DNA of 64,000 nt. Source: Balanoglossus misakiensis (Eukaryota; Hemichordata). Where the stretch lies: contig CM082583.2 of the NCBI GenBank assembly GCA_040954595.2, positions 12,648,001-12,712,000 on the forward strand, written 5' to 3'. The notes below the pieces were generated by a model. That model did not search any database. It saw only the letters and a program-made list of their open reading frames with translations, and was not told the DNA's origin. Shown here piece by piece: positions 54,641 to 64,000 of this stretch; position 1 is the first letter of the stretch, and every line of letters begins with the position of its first letter. The position numbers were made by a program, and so were the translations under genes.

Positions 54641-57600
54641 TCAGGCCCACACTCGGAGGGTGTAATCCCAGCTACCTGTACACAGCGCTGTTCCATCGGG
54701 TGATACAGAGAGACAACTGACTCGGTTTTCGTGTCCGTAGAGAATGGCAAGTCTGATCCCTTTGAGAGTGTCCCAGATGTTCACTGTGTAGTCGTTGTAA
54801 CCGACAAATAGAAGACGACCTGAAAGTAAGAAAAGATCGACGGTCTTTTAATAGAATTTTTCTTACTACACAATATAGATTGCAGGCAGCTTTTATTTTC
54901 AAGAGAGACTGAAGTCTTAAAACTCAATAACTTACCACTGAGGGAGAAATCCAGGCAAGTGGCTCCAAACAAGATGCTTTCTTTGGTATAACAATTGACT
55001 TCTCTATCAGCTCTCAGATCGTACAGTCGACACTGTCAGAGTAAAAAAAAGGGGGGGGGGGGTTGTAAACAGTCAACAGAATACCTATAACATAGCATCA
55101 TTTGACGTTGTCATGAGAGGTGATGTAAGATAAGTGGGGGTGATAAACAAAGAATAGAATATCCATACCGTTGCATCATCTGATGCTGTAGCGAAGGCGT
55201 CTCCACTCGGAAAGAATCGGACTGCGTTGATGTCTGACTCGTGGCCATCAAACGACTGTACACACTGACCTGTTCTCATGTCCCACACTAAGGCTTGTTT
55301 ATCACAACCCTGTAACAATCATAGAATTGCTCATCAATATTTGTCAACAAAAATATATTTGTCAGAAAAAAAGCTCCTGTGAAAGCTTTGACCAATACAG
55401 CATCATTTATCATCAGTGAATTAAATATGTTAGTCACTGCCACAGACTTGTCTTCCCAGACTTACCCCCGACACAAATGTATTTCCCGATTCTGAAGGTG
55501 AAAGGTCAAGACTCATGACATCAGCGTTGTGACCATGGAAACTCTGCAACAGCTGACCACTTTCAACATCCCACAATGCACATGTGCTGTCCCCACTTCC
55601 TGTTAGTATCTGCAAAACACATAGAATGATAAAAGAGAGCATTTGAAGAACTGAACTTCTGGATGCTTGTCTAAAAATAATCGAAAGTTACTCTAAATCA
55701 TGCAGCCATAAACTTAAAATCTCAGACAAGAGTGCATCTAAGAAAAATATCATAAACTTAAAGTGCACTTTATGAGAAAACCGATAATGATGATGAGTGG
55801 TGTCTAACTCCAAAATGCACTTATCAAAATACAAAACAGCACTTAGACAAAATATCAATTTTCGGGATTGACAGATTATGAAGCCTAGGGCAAGTGACAT
55901 CATGAGGAAATCTATATAAGGCACACATAGTAGACACTTTAATTGGTCTTTTTCAAGATCCACATTTAATGGCTTATAATATAAGATACACCAAGCACAT
56001 CAATTTTCTGTGACGTTACCAACTATCTTGAGAGGTAAATTAGTGTTTTCTCCTTATCAGTAAAACCTTATTGGCAGCATCAATTTTCCACAAGGCCATA
56101 TAGCTAGGTTATCTACCAAGATATCAGGATAGCATTCAATAGTTTAACAGCTTCCTTGGGGACTGCAAGGATTCTTGACTTACCTGTTGATCTGAACTTG
56201 TGAATGAACAACACGACATGTAACTAGTGTGCATTGCAACTGTGCGTTTCTTGCTGGCCACATCCACATCCAGACTGAGTTGGTACACAGAACATTTATT
56301 GTCTAGTCCCCTGTAGGTCAAGATGAACCACATTTATTTTAAAATAAAAATTGTTATTCTTCCATCTAAAATCTCATCTTGGATGTCATGTTTGTGCAAT
56401 AGAAAGTGACATGCTGAACGAGAGACTGTGAAAGTATCTGATGTGCATGGACCAGGTGAATTAGATTCCCATGAAAACACTACTGGTATGTTTTTGAAAT
56501 ACGCAGCCCATCAAAATTGACATGGACTTACCCACAAGCCACCATTGTACCCGATGGTGCATATGAGCATGCCATCACCCATGTGGTTGGCATGGTAACA
56601 GCATGTTCCTAGTGACAGAAAAATGAAGGCCGTGGAAGTTCTTGTGATGTGCATACGCCTCATTGTTGATTTATCTTTTGTATGGGGGAGGGTCAGCATG
56701 ACTTTCACTTGTAGTGAATAAATTGCAAAATCTGCATGTTTTTAAACGCTTCAGAATGTATGGATTTTGTTAATGCGGAAAGTTGGGAAGTTGAAATGTC
56801 ACATGCTGACCTCACTACCTGTATTACTGAATAAACTTGCTGTCGCATCATGTTTTCATCTTCTATAAATTTGAGGCTATTTGGTCTATTTTCCAGAGAG
56901 AACGCTGAAGCAATTCTGTTCCCCCCAAATACTCTCCAAACAGACCTTACCTTATTAGTGGTGAATGCATCCCAAACAATCATTTTGCCGTCTTGCGATG
57001 AGCTGACCACATGTCTTTTGTCTTGTGACCAGTCCATTGCAAGAACTTTACCCTGATGTCCTTTGAGCACTCTCCTTGGTTTCATATTAAACTGAGGTAA
57101 CATTTCTAGTCTCTGTGACACCAATCTCACTGGAGGAAAGAAATATCAGACATTGATTCTCACACTCTACTGTATTCTACGACCAATCATCATCATCATC
57201 ATCATCAGCATCATCATCACTTGGCAAATGCATAATTTTGCATTCACTTTGCCCTTTTGCATCTATTATAAGATTGGGTAGAAATGACAGAACTATATTC
57301 TTTTAATAACCCATCTTTTCATATCATGGCAAAAATAGAGTTCATGTTTATAGCCGGTAACGCGCATCAGACCCGGCCGGCAGTAACTGCAGTCCCGGGC
57401 TGCAGTGCAGTGTTCTGTGCACGGCGAATCACGCACGGAATTATGGGTATGGCTGTAGATAGATGATGCAGCTCCTAAATTTCAAAACAAACACCGAGTG
57501 CCCACTCTATTATACGGCGTCGTTAACAACAAATAAATTTAATTGCCACGATGCTGTCTTTGTTTTCCATACAATGACTGTAAGCCCTCATCTCAGCTTA

Positions 57601-57881
57601 AAACATGAATGACATAAATACCCATCCCGCGAAAGCGTACATTGAAACCAACATTTTCACTGACTGTGCAGTGCCTCATTCGTATCGAACGATGCAGCAG
57701 TGTAGTGTATTTTCGAAAGTATCACGGCTCAAATCCTCACTGAAGTTTTGCAAAATATGTACTTACATTCAACATCATTCAATTTGTGCCTTTCTTCTTC
57801 TAATTTTGACTTCAAACACTCTAACTCTCGGCTCAATGTCGATATCGATTCTTCCTTCATCGAAGCGTCTGTGGTCGCCAT
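54641..57881 (-). CDS. GNB5: Guanine nucleotide-binding protein subunit beta-5
   Basis: Eight exons on the minus strand: 57767-57881, 56951-57129, 56532-56608, 56184-56310, 55466-55609, 55169-55309, 54936-55032 and 54641-54819. They total 1,059 nt and encode 352 aa (human short form 353). G-beta-5 pairs with the GGL domain of R7-family RGS proteins rather than a conventional gamma subunit and tunes GPCR signalling, mainly in neurons. An N-terminal helix ([20 protein letters not shown]) is followed by seven WD40 blades. Diagnostic segments are [106 protein letters not shown] and the terminal TLRVWA. All junctions keep frame. ATG at 57,881 gives [11 protein letters not shown], matching the short isoform start. 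Confidence 0.95.
57187..57221. repeat. (ATC)n microsatellite in GNB5 intron 1
   Basis: Short run of ATC triplets with one GC-containing interruption, between exons 1 and 2 of GNB5. It is the same repeat family as those near 471 and 1,292. Confidence 0.85.
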
Positions 57882-57978
57882 CTTGGATATCCACTTATGA
57901 TGACGTCACGGATTGATAGAGTTCATATATGCTATGTGGGCCGGCTCACTTTCCACTACAGCATCACACAATAGTAAT

Positions 57979-58010
57979 GGGGGGTGGGGGGGGGGAGGTG
58001 GGGGGGGTGG
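57979..58010 (+). promoter_or_regulatory. G-rich tract with G-quadruplex potential, GNB5 promoter
   Basis: Thirty-two bases made almost only of G, broken by single T or A, about 100-130 bp upstream of the GNB5 start codon. The G-rich strand is the template strand for GNB5. The run lengths allow several four-tetrad or three-tetrad arrangements. A regulatory role is inferred only from location. Confidence 0.4.
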
Positions 58011-58449
58011 CTAGAGGCGATGGTGGTCTCCCCCTCTATTAACTTTGATCACACATTTTTTCACAATGTCGATTTTTCACAGAATCAACCGCAACTATTT
58101 CAATGTCACGCAATTTCCAATAATTCTTTGAAACTGTTTGAAGTATGGAATAAAGCAGACACACTCTGTGGGAAAAGTACAATGTAGAGCGACTGTGGTG
58201 AATTAAACCAATTAGGGGAATAACAGTCTTCTCCACCGCAGGTTGTTCTTTGCAGTGTGAAGCCCTCAACGACAGCATGAGATGATGTCCAACTAGACGT
58301 TTCCCATGCACACATGCATGCACACACAGTGACAAACACACCACACACCATAAAAATATTGTTTCATCGAATCATCAGCTTTATGCTTTATCTGAACATG
58401 GCAGTCATTCCAACCATTTCAATGTGAAAAATAAATCAAGGGTCATATA

Positions 58450-61400
58450 GTTGTATATTCAAATTATTTTATTAGAATCAGAAAAGTAACCAACATGCAA
58501 GACCATACCTGAGGTGTTTGTCAGTTTCAACACCTAAATCCCTACAATTCATTTCACAAAGCAAACACACTTACTGGTCCTGCTCCTGTCCCCAATTCTA
58601 CCATCGTTTTTTTTATGTCAATAAAGCACAACAACAGCGGTAGATTTGGGGCAGCGAACCAGACTAACTGTGTTGTGTCCATCTATTCTATCTGCAAGTA
58701 TTTATAATAAGTAAACACATATGATGATGATCTTCGAGTGAAAAAATTCACCATGATGTAAAGGTAAATAAATCTACATTACAATTTATGGATAGATAAA
58801 AATGTAGTATACACCTGTGTTATAATCCACAAACTTTGTGGAGCGACTATGCTCCAGGTGGATGGACAATTAGTATAAACTTATGGGTGCAGAACAATTG
58901 AAAATGCAATAATTTACAAAGTATTTGTATAAATATCTATAAGAATGACATCAAAATGATGCAATCAAAGAGAAAGGAAGGAAGGAAACAAACAGATAAG
59001 ATTATGAAAAAATACACATCAGATAGTCAACAGACACCTAAGGAGCTTCTCCAGACTTGTCAAATCTACTATTGGTAGTATAGACACAAGAAATGTAAAT
59101 TTAAAAAAAATCTGCATAGAGACGTATCCCTAAATTACAGTAGAGAAATGTTTGAACCTATCAAAAACCAAAATTTGTGACTACACTCTTGCTAATACTG
59201 CACATCCACAAGAAACGCATGCAAAGAAATACCAAAATGTAAAATAACATGTCTCATTATGCAAATACAGATTCAATATTGCACATAAAATTATTCTAGT
59301 ATAAATTGTAAATCCTTGTAACACACACATTTGCATTTCTTTGGCATAAGTTTTTTTTTTCATGCAAAGCTTATGGCACTTGAAAAGAAAATTAAAATAA
59401 ACGTCTTCTGACATAAGCCGGATGCAAAAAAATTGCAAAATGTAATTTTCTCTAGTCTTCACAAAGTGTAAATAAAGAGAGTCATTGCCAAAAAATGAAA
59501 ATCTTACAAACTGATTGACCTGATCATATTTTAAAAACAAATTTGGTCCAAGCAGATTGAATACTTGTTAAGTTTAAGATAGGCTTGGTTGATGAAATCT
59601 TAATATCAGTTGTCATGGAGATACAATGAGTAAAATCACTGGCTTTAGTGGTACAACTGGTCGAGTACGGTAGAAAAATAATATAGGACCTGACAGCAAA
59701 TATGGCTACTGGTTGGAAATATTATACAACAGTAATTAAAAACATACTATGACTTAAAAACATACTATGAAGATTATGGGTCAAAACTGTGCACATTATT
59801 GTTGACACATGCAACTAAATTATTCAAAGGTGTGCCCAACAGGGACGCCATCCTTTGCATGATGTCACTGATGTTATATTTTTCTGGACAGCAGATTTAA
59901 CAGGAATTATATGACACATGATTCATTGTATTACTATACGCTGAATTCCCAAACCACAAAAGGAATCTGTTTACAATAACAACTGTTTAAAACACATAAA
60001 ATTACAACCAGATGATGGGTAATGTGTTGTTATAAAAACTGGTGCCAAAAATATTAAAGTGGTAATTTGATGTACGAAAAAGAGTACAATGAGTTTTATT
60101 GAAAAGAATGCCCGTTTAATCCTAATAATCATCATTGAACACATCAATGATTGACGGCAACAGACAGCCCTGTTGATATCTATGAAGACAAAATCACAAC
60201 ACTGGAGGTGAAAAATGTATGTAACAAGAATGCTAAATATGCTGGGTTTCATCAAATTCCATTTTACTGAAAGGCTTTTATTGTTCCACTCAGGCCTGAG
60301 ATTTGAACACAAGGACATGGTCAGTAACCGTGACAACCATGAAGAATGCAGAATTTTCCACACTGACACAATGAATGCATGGTGCAAGAGGTATAACCAA
60401 CTATAAATAAATTTTCCTCCCACTTTCTCGAACTTTCTGCACTTTCTGTTGCGATTTGCATCTGTCAATTAACAGAAAAAAAAATGAACTCTTGAAACAG
60501 CCAAAGGAGGAAGTTATATTTTCAATCTTTATAAGCTATCCACCTTTTCAATATGTCAGTTTATTGCATAAAAGTGCATGAATGTCTTGTATGGTCACAG
60601 GCTTTTCCGGATTCAATTTGAAAGACCTTGGAGTGGAAAATGCATGGAGAAATTCTGGATGAATGTGAATGAATGTACATGTATACACACAGGGTGTTAA
60701 TTCTTATGAAGTTTTGGTAAATTCTGATATCAGTACAAGAATAGGCAGGTGACATATATAATGCTCAGTGCACCAGAACTAAAAGGAGATTCAACTGAAA
60801 AGCAATAATGCATGTTCCACACATGAACTCAGCAAGTTGGAATGACAAATATTGAGTATTTCTGCATACTCCAGCAAGTATAAGAAGGAACTATACACAG
60901 AAGAAGAAAAATCCCCATTGAAACTATTATTAACGACAACTTGTGCTTGGGCATGCCTTTCTTCGCACACACCATTTTCCTAAATATACATGATGTAGTC
61001 TTAATATTCCCTGCACAGCCGTTGATTTCCCGTATTAGTCGAGAGATTGGGATGTCATTTGTGACTAATGCATGTCATCTGCAAATAACACTATCAGTCT
61101 ACCGGGGGTACAGTCAAAGCCCACTCAGATAAAATGGAATTTTAATGCCAGCATTACCATAAAACATGACTACACAAAATTGTCAACCGATCAGTGTTGC
61201 ACAGACACAAATAATTGAGGTTGGGAAAAATACAAACCATTTTCAACAAGCTTTGAGTGATCCATTTGTTACATGCGGAAAGCTACGGTCTGAAAGGAAA
61301 CATATTTTTCAAATGTTTGAATGTTTTCCCTGTCTATTGCAGGTCACAGTTCATTTAAATCACAGCTTGAGGAACATTGCATGTTTATATAAATATTCAG

Positions 61401-61629
61401 AATGTTTCAAATACACTTAAAAATGAATGAAAACTTTATTTAAAATGTATAAGTTAACCTGTTGAGAGGAACATGATGAAAAACTTGGTTGATCTTCATC
61501 CACGGGTGATTGAAGATGAAAGTTGATATGAAGATACATGATTTAATTGATACAAAAAATATTGCAGAGATTATCCTGTGTTATCCATGAGTCAGACTGT
61601 CAAGCAGTCATTGTTTGTATTTTTTTAAA
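58450..61629 (-). other. Probable 3' UTR / spacer of the downstream membrane-protein gene
   Basis: No recognisable exon. On the gene strand AATAAA hexamers occur at 61435-61440 (about 190 bp after the stop), near 60,557 and at 58468-58473. The 3' UTR could therefore be short or about 3.1 kb. Scattered ORFs lack family resemblance. Confidence 0.5.
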
Positions 61630-62715
61630 TTACACGCCATCCATGGTTTCCACGGTAATGTCGCTGGCGGCAACCGGTAAGAGGTCGACGGGAACTGGAG
61701 GAGGCGAAGTTGGATAGATATGATGATTCTGATAAAGACATTCATGGCATGTGTGACACGGACAGTTTTCGATGAAACTGGTAGTTTTCACCCGCGCGCC
61801 CTTTTCACTTGCATTGCTAGAAGTCCTGTGGCTTTTCCTGCTCTCTTTCCTCCGCAGTGACGGTGAGTCTTCGATGAACGCTTCCCTCGGGTGTCTCTTG
61901 CGGCTGCTGTGCCGTTTGATCCTTGGGGAATCGTAGAGATGCTCTGCGTGGCAGCAGTGCTTGTGGGCGCGTGGTGATCCTTGTGGACTGAATTCTGAAC
62001 GGCCTGGTGCTTTCTGACTGCCGTGTCTCTGAATGATGGGTGACTCATCTCCCGCAACGCTGGAGTAGCGACTCTTGCGACTGACACTGCTGTGGCGCGA
62101 CGGGTTGGGCGAGACGTCATCATCAATGTTCAGATCGGGAGACGGGTGGATTTTGGCTGAGGGATGGGGTCTGTTTGGGTGACTCGTTTCATCGTAGACG
62201 TCGGCAGAAATATGCGCACACGTGCACGGTTCAACTAAGCTCTGCTGATCTCTGGTGGTCAGACCTCCGTTTTCTAGATCTGGGTTGATCTGCTGTGATT
62301 TTATTTTCACACTTCCTTGCCTGATTGAGCCTTCACGACGGACGCTGCCATGTCGGCTGGAACGGTGGCCATGCCTGCTGCCATGACGACGACTGCTGTG
62401 TCTCCTCTGGTGTCTGTCTTTCTCAGCATCTTTGAGAAGTCTGCAAAACAACAAACAAAGTTATCATATATAGATGCTTGACTTGAATATACATAATATC
62501 TGGATGTGTCTTATCATATGCTTGTTCCTATTTTTCACAAAAGGCTTTGTTTTAATGAAAAAAAGTGAATATGTTTTCTTACTGTTTTCTGACCAGGAAA
62601 TACCAGGCCACAATGGCCAGAAGGACAACTATCAAACTGATAGCTGAAGCACTGGCAGCAACAGGAATTGCTCTGGTCTGACTTCCACCACCATGATTCA
62701 CTCTGTCAGCTTTAT
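61630..62715 (-). CDS. Unrecognised single-pass membrane protein, 3' end (partial)
   Basis: Two exons on the minus strand. The first, 62583-62715, encodes a short extracellular stalk and a TM helix (ASAISLIVVLLAIVAWYFLV) ending in RK. The second, 61630-62440, encodes a cytoplasmic tail of about 270 aa to the TAA at 61630-61632. The splice GTAAGA to TTTTGCAG keeps frame. The tail is rich in Arg, His and Ser, with many R-x-x-S sites (RHSS, RHGS, RREGS, RRKES). It also has two cysteine clusters (PCTCAH, CPCHTCHEC) and a Pro patch (SPPPVPVD), and ends TMDGV, which fits a class III PDZ ligand. The extracellular part lies beyond the window or in exons I could not identify between 62,716 and 64,000. 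A type I adhesion or receptor protein is plausible, but no family is assigned. Confidence 0.7.
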
Positions 62716-64000
62716 CTACAAAAAAAAGAAGAACAATATTTTCAAATTTTTTGTGTTATTAATTTATCATGACTTTTGGAATTCTTGTCACCTGTATTGC
62801 AGTACTGCTTTTAATAAAGAGAATCAAATGAATGAGCTACCTTATCAAATAAGTATGGCATCTTTAGTATGTATTAAAATTTCATTCATGTCCCCTTGAT
62901 TCATCACCTGCATCTTAATCATTCTAATGAACCTTCATCAAGCATTTCATTTCCCCAATCTGGCACTGATTAGGACCACATGTGACCTGTATTGACATCT
63001 TTCGCATCTGATGGATGCAAAAAGTCATTTGGTGACCCGAACCATGACCCTGTTCAAATTTCCATGTCAATGATGATGTCCTCTGCTGAATTAACAAATG
63101 ACGAAAACGTTGGAGATTGATGGTAGAATACAAATCAGTGAAAGCATGTCTGCAACATGGCTCCGAAAATGTTTCATGCAAATTATCATGAAATTTATTT
63201 TCAAACTGTACTAAACCGTAAGTGTGAGTGCACATTCAAGTTTTAACCAGGTAAATATTAAAGATTTGCCACAAAGGAAAAAGCAATATACAATGAAAAT
63301 GTTGCCGTTTTTTTTCTCCGCTAATGTCAGATATTTTTTCAAGAACGACTTCCACCATTAAATTTCTATTCCGGTGTATAAAGAATTGCAATATTCCATT
63401 ATCAGTATTTCCACATGCAGCCCAGATCATTAACAGATTACAGTTCCCTTATCTTAGCCTGCCTATCAAACATGGATTAATCGCCAGTAATGGTTGTGTC
63501 TCGTGGTTTCCAAGAAAAGCAGGAATCATTTACATGCCTCAATAATCCAACATGGAAAAGGACTGACGCAGGAACTGAACTGATCTTCAAAACAATGTAC
63601 TTCCAAGATATTTGATTCTGAATAATCCTTTTTCAATCTTATAAAAGAGACTTCAACGCATAAATATTTCATGTGCGATTATGAGACTAGACATCTATAG
63701 ATCATAGTTGCATCATTATCGTTACACCGTAATGTCTTCTCTGCATGTACCCTGTATTTTTCATTCACAGTCCTCTGGGACAACTTTCTAATTTCCTGAA
63801 AGTCTAATTTCTGGGAAGTACTGCACAGTTATGAATTCAGATTCTCAATGTGTGTGATGGGTTGGAATATCCTGAAGTTTGTAACATGCATCGGTGAAAA
63901 TGTCAAAGACAAGAAAACTTTGACCAAGGCATATATCTAACTGCATTTCATAGACCAATTAATCAAGATCTGCACCGTTTTGAAACCTTTTAGGTGAAAA
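62716..64000 (-). other. Intron of the membrane-protein gene (no exon seen)
   Basis: AT-rich sequence upstream of the TM exon. I could not find another exon with a convincing acceptor, donor and protein pattern on either strand. It is probably intron continuing past the window end. Confidence 0.45.

Noticed and set aside
59971-60468. Minus-strand ORF of 165 codons between GNB5 and the membrane-protein gene
   Set aside because: AT-rich, no domain pattern, and it lies in the probable 3' UTR of the upstream gene on the same strand; not supported as a gene.

Overview
This is eukaryotic nuclear DNA, about 64 kb, from an invertebrate animal. All recognisable genes are split by short GT-AG introns (mostly 100-1,000 bp). 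The proteins are clear orthologues of vertebrate genes, and the window carries long TG/CA and ATC microsatellites and G homopolymers. A single insulin/IGF receptor-type gene with vertebrate-like exon structure suggests a non-vertebrate bilaterian, perhaps a marine deuterostome or lophotrochozoan. I cannot name the species.

Layout. 1-5,300: intergenic, microsatellite-rich, with one weak orphan ORF. 5,426-23,850 (+): a complete insulin/IGF-1 receptor-like tyrosine kinase in 21 coding exons (1,410 aa), with a 10.9-kb first intron and a long 3' UTR. 27,067-28,876 (-): SSR2, the TRAP-beta subunit of the ER translocon (189 aa, 5 exons), tail-to-tail with the receptor. About 28,880-29,087: a compact divergent promoter with a perfect CRE palindrome. 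29,962-34,937 (+): TTC24-like TPR protein (797 aa, 9 coding exons), whose last exon reads to a CVIM CaaX box. 36,564-52,990: a 16.4-kb satellite array of roughly 188 copies of an 87-bp unit, filling the space between two converging genes. 54,641-57,881 (-): GNB5, the G-protein beta-5 subunit (352 aa, 8 exons). 58,450-62,715 (-): the 3' end of an unrecognised single-pass membrane protein with a basic, His/Ser/Arg-rich cytoplasmic tail; its 5' part lies beyond the window.

The genes belong to separate pathways: growth-factor signalling, ER translocation, an uncharacterised TPR scaffold and neuronal-type G-protein signalling. The linkage is informative because, from memory, human SSR2, TTC24 and INSRR lie together at 1q22-q23.1, so this looks like an ancient linkage block. 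The most unusual items are the 87-bp array (edge units sharing old variants, local variant blocks, long pseudo-coding frames because 87 = 3 x 29) and the predicted prenylated C-terminus of the TTC24-like protein, with a possible alternative transmembrane tail. All splice sites were read by eye from GT/AG consensus, reading frame and alignment to remembered human protein families; no transcript data were available.
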